From positions 1,253 through 38,627 of the forward strand of contig QAXH01004700.1 in assembly GCA_004335635.1 (NCBI GenBank): a stretch of DNA of 37,375 bases. The letters are read 5' to 3'. The DNA is from Chloromonas sp. AAM2 (taxonomy: Eukaryota; Chlorophyta; Chlorophyceae; Chlamydomonadales; Chlamydomonadaceae). The number at the start of each line of letters is the position of its first letter. Position 1 is the first letter of the stretch. The position numbers were made by a program, and so were the translations under genes. The notes under the pieces were generated by a model. The model was not told the DNA's origin and made no database searches. It saw nothing but the letters and a program-made list of their open reading frames with translations. Below are positions 1 through 11,152 of this stretch, piece after piece.

Positions 1-60
1 CCTGCCTGCTGTGCATCCCTCATCTGCTGCTGCCTCACCTGCCTGCTGTGCATCCCTCAT
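1..60. repeat. 23-bp direct repeat at the XPG exon border
   Basis: Bases 1-23 recur exactly at 38-60 (CCTGCCTGCTGTGCATCCCT and on). The copy includes the end of the UVH3-like exon and a possible donor, so it duplicates an exon border and leaves the true 3' end of that exon unclear. Confidence 0.8.
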
Positions 61-3000
61 CTTCTCCAGTATGTCCAGCTGCATTGACTGGGGCAGCGAC
101 GCCAGCACCTCCGGGTCAAGCTGCGACAGGTCACTGCCCATGCCCGATTGCAGCAGAGCAGCGGCCACACCTGCGAGTATGACAATGCTATACCGTAATG
201 ATGCACTGAAGTAATGTTAGACCGTGCTGTCGCCATGACCCGGACCCGTCTAAAACTGAGTTTGCTGCTTTTGAGATCTGAACACGTTTCTGCGTCAATA
301 CAGTACGTGGAGCCTGAGCCACCTTCTGTTCAACGCGCTGGACAATTGCAGGGAAAAGGCACTCACTCACTCACTGACTCACTCACCGCCCGCGTCATCA
401 GAGCTGTCGCTGGAGCTGCCTGACTGGCTGCCACTGCCACCGCCGCCACTGGTGCTGCCGCTGCCGCTGTGCGTGCGCTGGCTGTGACGGTGACGGTGGC
501 GGGCGGGAGGCTTGAAGTGACTGCCTGGGGACGCATGGGAGACGTGAAGCACGTGGGGCATTGCACTGGGAGACAGTCCTACCCTGTAATCCTACACTGT
601 AGCAAACTCTCACAGATATTATCACACAAAACGCACATACCACACACACACGTAGCACATGTCACAATGTATATCACACTTTCACGTACCAGGTATGAGC
701 TGCCCTGCGTTCATGAGCCTTCCTGCGGGTTGGTGGTCGAACGCCCGCCGGTCAGTGGCCGGGGCACGGCTGGGGCCACTGCTGCCCTGCCGCCATCCGC
801 TGCTGCCGCCGCCAAATTGTTGTGCGCTGCTATTGAGCTGCCGGTGCATCACAATGCCAGTACAGTGAGCACGGTGAATTCAAGCGCAGTGCAGTTGATA
901 CCAAAGGCATCAAAACTGGCCAGCCGCTGCTGCCCGCGCCAAACTGCTGTGCATTATGGCTGAGCTACGAGTGCGTCGGATGCAGTTCAGTGCGGTGCGC
1001 CTATACACCAATGCAGCCCAAGGCACAAGCCTGAGGTAGCAAGACGCCCATACGTGTATGAATGCGATGAATGCAATGAATGCAGTGGATGACTGAGTGC
1101 AAACACCTTGGTGATTGATTGCTCATTCCTGACAGGACTAGCACATGGCACAGAACGGCCCCTTACCTTGTTGTCTCCCTTACACAAGTACCGACAGCTG
1201 CTGCTGCCCTTGCCCCTCTCACACACACCTGTCCCTCTCACTCACTCACACTGCCCCTCACTCACGCACCCACCCGTTGTCGTGCTTGCATCTCATCATG
1301 CACCGTGGCCCCGCTCTCCCGCAGCCGCATCATCGCAATCTCCTCCGCAGTAAAAGCCTCTGACAAATCATCCTCCTCCTCCCGCGCCCCCTGCTGCCCC
1401 TCTTCCTCGCCCCTCCCGCGTGCCTCCAACCCCGCCTTTCCCCGTCCACCGCCCCGCCTCCCCGTGCCCGCCCGCTCTTTCACGCTTGCCATGCTTTCCT
1501 CTTCCACACCTTGCTCCTCCATGGCACGTGCTATAGCCGCCAAGTCTTCTGCACTGACTTCTGCCCCATTGCACTGCTCCATGTCATCAATCGTGTGATG
1601 GCCCATGTGATCGCCCATGCGGGCAGCTGCATGGGCTGCTTGGCGGTCCTCTTCCTCTTGCAAAGCCCGGGCCATTTCCTCGTCAAAGTCTTCTTGGGCT
1701 GCTTGACGCTTAGTGCGGGGTACTGCACTGGGTATACTGGTGGATGGCCCGGGCATGCCTGAACCAGACGGCCCAGCACCGTTGTTTGATGGGCCAGCCC
1801 CACTGCCAGAAGGGCCAGCATTACTGCTTGATGGGCCTGCACCGATATTGGATGGCCCAGCACCATCATTTGATAGCCCAGCTCTCCTAGCAGATGGCCC
1901 AGCACCATCATATGATCGGCCAGCTCTACTAGTGGATGGCCCGGCAAAACTGCCTGCCCTGCCTGACGCTTCAATACCCAGACCCGCATCAGCCCGCCCC
2001 ACCCCTTGAGAGGAAAACTTTGCCTTGCTGCTTACCGGCCCTGCGTTGCTAGCTGAAGGTCCTGGCTGGATATTTAAAGGCTCTGCTCCATTTGCTGCAA
2101 TGGTAGGCATAGAGTCAGTGCGCTGTGCGGTGTTGCTGGTGTTGACGGCAGTGGCGTCGGGGGGGTGGCCACCTTGGTCCCTGTGCTTCTTGGCCGCTTC
2201 AAGCGCCTGTAGCACTCACCAGTACACGCACACAATGCAGTCATCAGTAGGCGTGCTCACTGAGCTCTGCGTGAGCACCACAGCGCCTGTGGTGAAAATA
2301 AAAATAAACAATTATCGATAAAATTAGATGAACGTGACTGCAAATGTAGATGAGCAGACTGTGTCGAAAAATCATTGAATACCTGGAAAAAGATAAAATA
2401 ATAAAACCAAAAAAATGCTTGTTGCTGCTGAATCATACTTGTCCCAGCCTGGTGCCTAAGACTTGCACCCCCTGCACACACCTGTCTCTTGAGTTGGTTC
2501 ATGAGCAGTTTCTCTGCTGTTTTCCTTAGCGTGGCAGCCTGCGCCTCCCGCCGCCGCCGCCGTGCGATGTGCGTTGAGCGCTTGAGAGCAGGCGTGGCGC
2601 CGTCAAACACAAAGATGGGACGAACGCGGTGGAACATCAGCCTGCACACACAGGGTGACACAGGGTGACACGGGGGTACCACCCTCTGAGGGGGAAAGGA
2701 ATTGATCATGCAGCACGATCGCAGCCAGGGCTGGCCAGAACAGTGTCCACCTCTGCTGCCTTCGTGACTATCCTTTGTGACACCCTTTCAATGAAATTTT
2801 CCGCATGAAACTGTGTTGGCCCAGTTAGCTTCGTAAGCTTAGGCAGCTTGTTATACTATATGTGTGACGGCTTTTTTGCAGTAAACATCTGCATAAACAG
2901 GTGTATGCGCCGATCAAACTTTGTTCTCCCCGCTGTGGTTCTGATGTGAATCGATACTGTGGGTGGCCTGATGGCACGGACTGGCATTTCAGTACCAGAA

Positions 3001-3471
3001 TGACAATCCGACTGAACCGACCCTGCATGCAGTGAAAGATCCGACCCTGCAACCCTGCTGATGTGAGGAGCGGCCCTAACCCTGCGTGCAATGGAACCAT
3101 GTAGCAATTGCGTGGCCACATGCCCACCTGCAGATTCGCCTGAAGAAGCCCAGGAGATGAGCGTTGCGAATCATCTCGCCCCTTTCATCTCGCATGGCCC
3201 GCATGAACTGAAACAACCAGATGGACGAATCTGCAGGATGCCCAGCAACCAGGGTAGGTCACAGCATGCGAGGCGCAATTAGTACAGGGCAGGCAGCACA
3301 TGCCTGCCAGAGCGAACCTTGTGTCTGAGATACAATCAATCACATGTAGGATGCTATGAAGAAAAAGCTGCTGATTTTCTCACCGATGGCCAGCCTCTTG
3401 TTTGCAATGGCTTCGATGTTGACCCGGCGCCCCACCGGCTCGAGCAAGGACCACAGATTCTGAACTCCCAT
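1..3471 (-). CDS. XPG/Rad2/UVH3-type structure-specific DNA repair endonuclease, N-terminal part (3' end beyond window)
   Basis: Exons read on the minus strand: 3471-3384, 3230-3128, 2641-2482, 2206-1274, 837-690, 524-387 and 170 to the edge; every junction has GT-AG borders and compatible phase. The start gives [20 protein letters not shown], the XPG N-domain signature. Residue 30 is Asp, the catalytic position of XPG, created across intron 1; FVFDG places a second acidic residue at 77. Further on come [12 protein letters not shown] and, in the last exon, [18 protein letters not shown], which matches the plant UVH3 spacer. In this family the enzyme cuts the 3' side of the bubble in nucleotide excision repair in the nucleus; the I-domain with the remaining active-site residues should lie left of base 1. 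Exon 4 carries a long AGPS-type repeat, then acidic, UIM-like helices ([12 protein letters not shown]). The two spacer exons (837-690, 524-387) rest on phase and composition only: exon 4 could instead end at 1270 and join 524 directly. The last exon may end at 39 (donor GTGAGG). Confidence 0.88.
1726..2010 (-). repeat. In-frame Ala-Gly-Pro-Ser repeat in the XPG spacer
   Basis: Imperfect 8-10 residue units of the form [15 protein letters not shown] run through exon 4 of the XPG gene, followed at once by acidic, charged sequence. The unit is about 24-30 bp and stays in frame. It lies in the spacer between N and I domains, which is long and poorly conserved throughout the family, so it is probably a tolerated low-complexity expansion, not an intron. 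Confidence 0.7.
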
Positions 3472-3770
3472 TCTGAAAGCCTTTGTCGCTTAGGCTTATT
3501 GTGCCTTGGCTATGTCTGTTCTTGATCACGCTGGGCGTGCTGTGCACCCAAAATTCACAGGGTTTCGCACAGTAGCCCACGCCACATCAGATTATTGACT
3601 AGCTACACATCTGACCACGCACGCAACATCAACTGCGTGCGATGCTCGCCGAGACTTCGCCGGGTCACAGGTCCAACCGCCAGTCACACATCATACACAT
3701 CATTCAAACAAGTGATGGAGAGGAAAGGCAAGCCGTCGCATGCGTGTACTCAAGAATAGCAGCTTGGGGC
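3472..3770. promoter_or_regulatory. Shared divergent intergenic region between XPG and N6-mAMP deaminase
   Basis: The two predicted start codons face away from each other across 299 bp, so both promoters and 5' UTRs must fit here or overlap. I see no clear TATA box. An in-frame upstream ATG for the deaminase lies at 3642 inside this spacer. Assignment as a bidirectional promoter is inference from gene geometry only. Confidence 0.5.
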
Positions 3771-6700
3771 ATGGACCAATCAGGGCGAGATCAAAATGGG
3801 ATTGATCAACTGCCGGTCAGTGAGGCTGCCTTGGAGTTTTGCCGATTGTTGCCCAAAGTGGAGCTGCATGCACATCTGAACGGCAGCATCAGAGACTCCA
3901 CCATTAGGTGTGTTGCACATGCATGCAGGCAGATGCATACCCCTCAGTGGCTGTTGCATCACAACACCATGCACTGAAATGCACTCACACAGCAATGTCA
4001 GCCAGTTTGTGTACCAGATATTTTGAATTGTGTACCAAGTGTTTCGATTTATCATTGCGGACCAGATTCAGTCAACGTTTCAGCTCACATCTGCTGACCA
4101 CCATCGTAACTGAACACTGCAGGTACAGTTGCTGTTACTCACCACATTCACAGACATGACGACTCTCAAGGCATCCTTGACTCAAATTCCATGCACCACA
4201 ACCCCTGCTGATGCACCATGCCATGTGCCATGCTTGCGCAACAGGCGACTCGTGGCAGAAAAATCGCTGAGCAACGTGACAGTTCAAGATGTTGATGACG
4301 TCACCTCAAAACGTACGCAGTCACTTGAGTGTGCATGGCGTTGGACTGGACAACTGGCTTTCCATTGAACAAGTGAATGATACCCAGTGCACCAGGTGCA
4401 CCTGCCCCAGTGCACCTGCCCCAGACCAGCAGAGAAGACCACCAGGTCAACTTCTTATGGTTGATGAGCGATAGCTTGCTGCCATAGCATGCTGCTCTGA
4501 ATGATAGCTTACTGTCCTGCGTCATAATATCATCACGATACTTGAGCTGGCAAGGCCATGGCCAGTTTGTTGACCTTAATTCTATTTCATGTGCCTGTGC
4601 CTTGCGTCCATCTTGCTATAAATGTACTGCAAGCTTCCCTTTCCTTCAAGTGCCATTCCCTGTATGCCTGTTGACACGTGCACACAGGTCATCGAGGGCT
4701 GGACGACTGTTTCAAACTGTTCGACATCATTCACCAGTGCACCAGTGACCATGCAAGCATCACACAGATCACACAAGAGGTACCACGATCCAGTGTTCCA
4801 GCAATGAAGAGCTAACTGACACAAAATAAACCATGGCCAAGTCGCCAGAGGCCAAGTTAGCAAGGAGGGCTTGGAACTCGCTAGAATTGTTCTTCCTATG
4901 CGCCTGGGACTGCATAGGAAACCAGGAAGTCAGGAGCCACACTCTGCTCGTACTGGTCCTGCTTGTGTTAATTCGGTGAGGGCGCCATGTTCAGCGCGTG
5001 TGGACCTGTGCTGTGACTGCAACGCCACCAATGCATGCCTCTGCTTTGCCCTCCTGAGTTGGTCCTGTCCCTGCGTGATGAGCAAGTGATGAGCAAGTGA
5101 TGAGCAAGTGACCAGTCTAAGCACTTCATCATGGCCTGCTTTGCCCCTCGGTAGATTGTTGAAACGAAAATCAGCATTGAAAAAATCAATGGCTGTCCCC
5201 CTTGTAGGTAGTTGTTGACTTTGCGCTTGACGGCTGCGTGTACCTTGAGCTGCGCACCAGCCCCAAGACCCGCCCTGCGGAGCGCATGACCAAGGCAACC
5301 TACACACAGGCAGTGCTGCAGGGGATGGCCAGGGCACAGCAGCACCTGGAGACCATGAACAGGTGCAGTGACGGTCGCCAGCATCGTATGCATGTGATTT
5401 ATCTGACATCAGGGAAGCCGCCACAGGCTTGCTTTCGACAGTAGCAATCTGAGGTCATCACCCGCCACCAACCTCAGAGGAATACGCAAAAACTACCCCG
5501 CTGTAGCAACCATATGGTTTGCATCTACCTCAGCCACATCCGTGTGATGGTCCTCTTAGCATGGTTCATCGCTCTCCATTGCACACCATCATGTCAAGTG
5601 CCAGAAGTTAGAGCTTGGCAAGCCACCTACCACCAGTTCATGGTGTTTGTGTTGATCATTTCATGGTGTTTTCAGGCTCTAGCCAGGGCAGGTGGGAGGC
5701 TGGGGAAAATGGGATTTAGATAAAACCAACAACAACAAGGTTGGTTACATCCAGTATGCAGCTCCCATTCACAGCTTGACATTTTATCGTCTCCCCCATG
5801 GTCACTCTCTCCATCCATGTTGTGGTGTGGTTGCATGCATCACAGGACATTCATGGTGCGGTTGCTGCTGAGCATAGACCGGCGGGAGGGCGCAGAGGCT
5901 GCCATGGAAACGGTGGGCTGGAAAAGGGCGTTAAAATTCCAAGATGAAGCAGAGGATGTCAGCCGGTTGGAGGGCAATGTGGAGGGGTGGAGGGATTTGG
6001 AGCCATGCAAATGACAGTTGCTTCCGTCGATAGAGCCCATAAGCGACCCCAAAGATCCCGGCTCTTTTGGGTCATGTGTTATAAACATAGCCATAAACAA
6101 GACGGCCGACAACAATGCATGGTAATGGTTGTGTGCATGTGACACCCACAGGCAGCCGTGCAATGGTGGTTGCACACGGTGCATGCACAGGTGCAGCTAG
6201 CCATCAGCCTGAAGGAACAGGGTGTGGTGGGAATTGATCTCTCAGGCAACCCCCGAGTGGGCAGCTGGGAGCAGTGGGACGGAGCACTCCATGCAGCACG
6301 AGAGGCGGGCCTGGGCGTTACGCTGCATGGGGGAGAGGTGCACGCGCCGGAGGAGGTTGCATGCATGCTGGCGTTCAGGCCGGATCGGTTCGGACACATG
6401 TGCTGCCTGGACGATGACTTGGAAGCACAACTGCTGGTACGTGGCACGTGACTGTCACATGGCACTGGAGTGTTGCATGTCTTGTTGCATGCATTGAGTG
6501 TTGCATGTCTTGTTGCATGGTGGGTCTCTGCACACTTGGCTGCACACTACTGAACGTGTTTGCTGGCTTGCCTAACTATGAGGGCTAACGCTTTCATGTG
6601 CCTTTCCTAGCCTGCCATGTGTTGGAGCCTGGTCTGCCACGTGTTAAACGTGGGCTGGGTGCATGCAGGCCAAAAGAGGTCAGCCCATTAAGAGTACTGC

Positions 6701-7903
6701 AATCATTCACGAGGCACCTGTCTGATTCTGTTGATGCCACCAGGACTACCCTTCTGTTGATGCCACCGGCCACCAGGACTACCACACACACATCTGGCTC
6801 GTGTTCGTCTGTGTATCCACATGGGCACTGCCCTGATGTACCCTTGGCAAGAAAATAAATGAGAAAAACGAGGCGCAAAAAGCAAATGTTTGCGGGTGCG
6901 CAGGCCTCCCGCATCCCTGTTGAGCTGTGCATCACCAGCAACATCAAGACCATCACCTTCCCCAGCGCAGAGTACCACCACTTCCGGCGGCTGCATGAGG
7001 CAGGGCACCCCGTAGTGCTGTGCACGGATGACTCAGGCGTGTTCGGGACAAGCCTGAGCCAGGTAAACACACATCATCACAGTGTCCGTGCTTCTTATGC
7101 ACAGGTTTGGTAGGCCAGTTTCGGTAACTACTTGCATCTTTCACTTTGTGACTAATCATGGCTTTTCTTGCCCAGTTTTTCAACTGTACATCAGACAAGC
7201 ATACACACTGTACACACACACTGTACATCAGACAAGCATAACACGACACGAGATGGCACCGCGCGGGCTCACTCTGAGCAAGAAACTAACCGGGGAAAGA
7301 AAAACACGCGTGAGGCGAACAAAGCAGGCATGACGGTCCGAAGGAAAAACGCAAAAAGGCTTACGCCCGTGCCTTGTGCATGCTGCCCTGTGCCTGCAGG
7401 AGTGTGCCATCGCCATGACTACCTTCAACTTGACAGGTGCGTGGTACGATTGACAGGAACGACCGCAAAGGGACGCGCAGTGATGTATCAATTACATCAT
7501 GCGGTCCGACATGCATCAAGCGCATGACGCTAACAAGCCATGCAAAGGGAGAAGGCTGGGCGTAGTCCTGACCAACCCTGAGCGCCTCAAGGGAGCGATA
7601 CACTTGCACTCGTCACTGCCCCCTCCTATTGCCTGTCCAGCTGCACACATGTTTGCCCTGACTATGCCCCGTCCTTCACCATGCGCACTCGTACCCTGCT
7701 CCTGCCTCCATGCAGCTGCTCATCAGATGGTTGCGCTGGCTTGTCCATCCTTCCCACATGCACTCATAGCTGTGCTTGTTTCTGTTTCCGCAGCTGCTCA
7801 GATGGTTTCCCTGGTGCTCGAGGGCGCAGCGCATGCATTCCTGCCAGTTGAAGAAAGGCTCAAGCTGCGGCAGAGAATGCAATCCTTAATGCCTTCAGTT
7901 TGA
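3771..7903 (+). CDS. N6-methyl-AMP deaminase, adenosine-deaminase-like (ADAL/MAPDA), complete
   Basis: Nine exons with matching phases: 3771-3907, 4245-4312, 4688-4779, 5208-5362, 5846-5912, 6191-6436, 6904-7062, 7400-7436 and 7794-7903 (TGA), giving 356 residues, the usual ADAL length. The family hydrolyses N6-methyl-AMP to IMP in the cytosol, clearing m6A nucleotides left by RNA turnover. Zinc and catalytic residues of the adenosine deaminase fold are visible: HAH at 33-35 within [17 protein letters not shown], His219 and Glu222 in TLHGGE, His242, and Asp297/Asp298 in LCTDDSGVF. The ADAL hallmarks [18 protein letters not shown] and GIDLSGNP separate it from classical adenosine deaminase. 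An upstream in-frame ATG (3642) would add 43 residues; I prefer 3771 from family length. Introns are longer than exons and without mobile-element ORFs. The usual GHAC is GHMC here. Confidence 0.95.
5076..5111. repeat. 11-bp tandem repeat in deaminase intron 3
   Basis: GTGATGAGCAA occurs three times in a row, the last followed by GTGACC. It sits inside an intron of the deaminase gene and has no visible coding effect. Confidence 0.8.
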
Positions 7904-9253
7904 GAAACAGCCTATAAGCATGGTCATTGGTCTCATAGCGGTAATTTCACGGCTGAGCGCACGGTCAGTGTTTCTATCAATGGTCAGAGATACCCACGCG
8001 ATATGGTCATTTTCCATCATCCCGCCCGCCTCCCTTCGAGCCTCGAGTCAACTTTTGAAGGAAACGCCACATTTCACGTTGGGAAAGTCATCACCTTGGA
8101 CGCATCAGTTCTGCTCGTGAACACACAGGGATGCATATCCCGGACTGCTGGTGCAGATCTATTATGTTTTGAATGCCATTAATGTTTGGACCACGGGTGA
8201 TGATGGGAGATGCCAGGGCTTCAGCCTGCTCTTTCCATTATTTATGCCATGAACAAATCGGAAGAACATGGTCATCATGAGGGCTACCGGTACACTTCCA
8301 CGCACCAAGGTCATCATGCCTTGTGCTGCGCCCAGTGCTGGCCAGAGACGTCATGCCAGTTTCACTTGGATGGGGAAGCAAAAGAACATGTAGCTTTTGT
8401 TATCAAAACTGAGCTGTGCCCTGCTCGTTTTGGCTTGTGAGCCCTGGTCTCTCCCCTTCTGATGCTGCGTTTCCTTAGTCTCCAAGCTGGCGGTATCGAC
8501 TGCTGTTTCATTCATGTCGATTGGCGCTCCCACATCAGATGTCAGTAACCGTGGTACTTGTACGTCATGCATGGCTAATGTTGTGTCATGCATGGCGAAG
8601 TAGCGTTTTCACATGTCGCATGTCAGTGGTACGTGGTATCTATGTGCGTCTGTCACGGGCCGCATTTCTTACCTGCCCGGCCTGCAGGGCGTTAAAACAA
8701 CAGTAAAGCACGAAGCTGGCACAAAACAGCAGTGTGCTTGATGTTTCTGGCTCTGCACGGCCAGCCTGAGTGCAACCAGCAAGCTGCAAACCCCAAACTA
8801 TCCCATCTTGCTCCATTGCCACCATCATCCGGTTTCCCGGCCGTGTCTAGGTTGAGCAGGCACTTGTAAGCCTTGTGATGGCGAGATGGTATGTTAAGAA
8901 GCCGACACGCGGACAAGGACATGAGCTGTGCCGTTACTGGAGGGCTTTCTGCGGCACACGCCAGCGACAGAAGACCACCCAACGCTATCCATAACGCATT
9001 GGCTCGTACTTGCTTTGCAAACGATTGCGTCAGGGCGACGAGTTAGTCACAATTCGTCCGAAAAACGGCTGGATGCCAGCGGGCATGCTCCGCTGATAGG
9101 ATCTAGCTTGCCGCTTCTAGATTGACCGACAGATATAGCGTATTGTGGATTGTCATAAGGACTGATGAACGGCCAGCTTCGACCATTTGCCATCTTCTTG
9201 CTAGTTTGGGTGGTGGCGTGCTGTTGCCTTCGCGACGTCGCCGCAGAAGCACA
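7904..9253. other. Intergenic stretch without a recognisable gene
   Basis: All ORFs here are short and none shows a family motif or splice-compatible continuation. The stretch should hold the deaminase 3' UTR and the promoter of the lectin gene. A TGTAA at 8865-8869 is too far from the stop codon (about 960 bp) to assign with confidence. GTCATGCATGGC occurs twice close together around 8563-8598. Confidence 0.5.
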
Positions 9254-11152
9254 ATGGCTACCTTGTACATATACATGTAAGTATTGGTCAAGATTCAGCC
9301 TCAGGATGAGACTGCTCGGCTATTGACCCAGAACCTTCTTGGCCTGTGTTTTGCATTGCGCAGCCACCATGCGGAAATCGACCAGGCTGAACGTCGGAGA
9401 AGCGATATGCAGCCTCAATGGGTGAGACGATGCAAGCCCGGCTTTCTCACCGGGGCTTGCATGGCCGGTGATGGCTTGCATGATGGCTTCCACGACGGGT
9501 TTGTCATCTCTTCGCACTGCGTCTGATACTCATTGTTTTCCCGCGCCTTTGCTTCTGCAGCCTCGTGCAACTGGCTTTGGTTGAACAGAGGCTCAAGTTG
9601 ACGTGGATGGACAAACGGCATAGCCCATACTACATAGTCAGTCTGTGGGAAGCAACATGGTGAGTTAAAAACGGTTGGAGGGTCGAGGTTTGCTGCTCAG
9701 CGCATCAACACATCACTCACCCAGTGGGTTACCACCCCTACTTTCTACCCTGGCTGCTGAGGCCTACATGTCCTGGCTGCTGAGGCATCACAGAGGTGGT
9801 AGAATTATCGTGCCCATTGGTCCGACAAATCTGGGTGATTGGCCCTGCTACATAAGCTTGACTTCTGATTGAGCATCATTACATTGCCCCTTGTCTGCAG
9901 GGAGAAAGGCGGTTGGTCGGGCAAGGCCGCCTTTGCAGACATATTTGATGGGGAGCTTTGTGTGAACGAGATGCACGATCACACAGATCACATCCTCTGG
10001 TGCAGCCAATCACGTGGATCAGGTGGAAAGTACATCCAGGTCCATAACGAAAAGTGGTGGGGCCTGTACGAGCCCTCAGCATTTGAGCGGTTGGTGTGGC
10101 GGGCGCCCGCACTCCCGCCCCCATCGCCCCCGCTGGCTCCCCCCTCGCTGCTTTCGGTTCTGAGGAAGAATTGGGTCACGCACGTGGAAAACGAAACCAG
10201 AGCTGGAAACGGTGGGTTCAAGGGAGTGTGTATCCAGTATTGGGTCAGGCCGGGTGGCAGTGGCTACAGCGGAATTGGTATTGCCGTCTGGCATGTTTGT
10301 ATGTGGATGACACTGGGACTAGGGAAAAGGAGTGTGGGATGTGTTGGCAATTCGCCTTGACAGGGCGTGACACACACGAGCCTCTTACTGTGTATATATT
10401 GCTTACCTGCAAGAGCGAAACCACTGTTGTGTGCCAGGGCAACATAATTGTGTGCCAGGGTCCCATGCTACACGCGCAACCAATCCTCGTGCTACACGCG
10501 CAACCAATCCTCGTGCTACACGCACAACCAGTCCTCATGCTACACGCGCAACCAATCCTCGTGCTACACGCGCAACCAATCCTCGTGCTACACGCGCAAC
10601 CAATCCTCGTGCTACACGCACAACCAGTCCTCATGCTAACGCACAACCAATCCTCGTGTTACACGCACAACCAATCCTCGTGTCACACGCACAACCAATC
10701 CTCGTGTCAACATGTAACGCACATTTCAAAGCGCTTCCCCCATCGCTTGCTGCGCAGCCCTGTTCAGCCATGCGCCCTGTACGGCGCACCCTTACGCCAT
10801 CCAACGCTTGTACCCAGGCAATCGCACTCGCATCAACCGCAACGGGACGTACCTGGCGTTCCGAGAGGATGGTAACGTTGTTTTCGCCAAGAAGAATCGC
10901 AGCGGCGGTAACGACACCATCCTTTGGCATGCGCACGCCAACACTAAAGCACCGCCACAGTTCCTGGTTCTCCAGACAGATGGAAATTTGGTCGCTTACA
11001 ATAAAGCCCATCAGGCGTACTGGGCTTCCGGCGCCAGTGCCGGAGTGGCCTATAAATATTTGATGTATGTAGGGGCTGAACACCTCTTTGTGGAACGCAG
11101 CTTCGATCGAGCCAACTTGACAGCGCACGCTGTGATATGGAAAATGCCCTAG
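9254..11152 (+). CDS. Bulb-type (B-type, mannose-binding-like) lectin domain protein with an unrecognised N-terminal region
   Basis: The last exon (10758-11152, TAG) is clear: RLYPGNRTRINRNGTYLAF, FREDGNVVF and VLQTDGNLVAYN, the last fitting the Q-x-D-x-N-x-V-x-Y mannose-site pattern of B-lectins. Upstream, phase-compatible exons are 9254-9276 (ATG in a CACAATGGC context, donor GTAAGT), 9561-9659 (donor GTGAGT) and 9901-about 10298 (donor GTATGT), for a predicted 304 residues. The N-terminal portion reads MATLYIYILVQLALVEQR, then a Trp-rich segment containing SLWEATWEKGGWSGKAAF, a Pro-rich hinge (PPPSPPLAPPS) and VRPGGSGYSGIGIAVWHV; I recognise none of these. The donor of exon 3 is the weakest point, and the lectin exon could belong to a separate shorter transcript. 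Binding of mannose-type glycans is known for the domain; the cellular role here is unknown. Confidence 0.6.
10467..10705. repeat. 24-bp minisatellite, ten copies, in the lectin gene intron
   Basis: The unit GCTACACGCGCAACCAATCC plus TCGT is repeated ten times with small changes (one unit is 23 bp). It reads through as an open frame of eight-residue repeats, but it lies between two exons and the frame does not join the lectin domain, so I treat it as intronic. Confidence 0.85.

Noticed and set aside
1108..2010. Several plus-strand frames across 1.1-2.0 kb
   Set aside because: They are antisense to the XPG spacer exon or its introns; the minus strand carries the family motifs and phase-consistent splice sites.
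10096..10875. Open frame of 259 residues with LHAQPILV repeats
   Set aside because: Produced by the 24-bp minisatellite being a multiple of three; it does not join the lectin frame and shows no domain.
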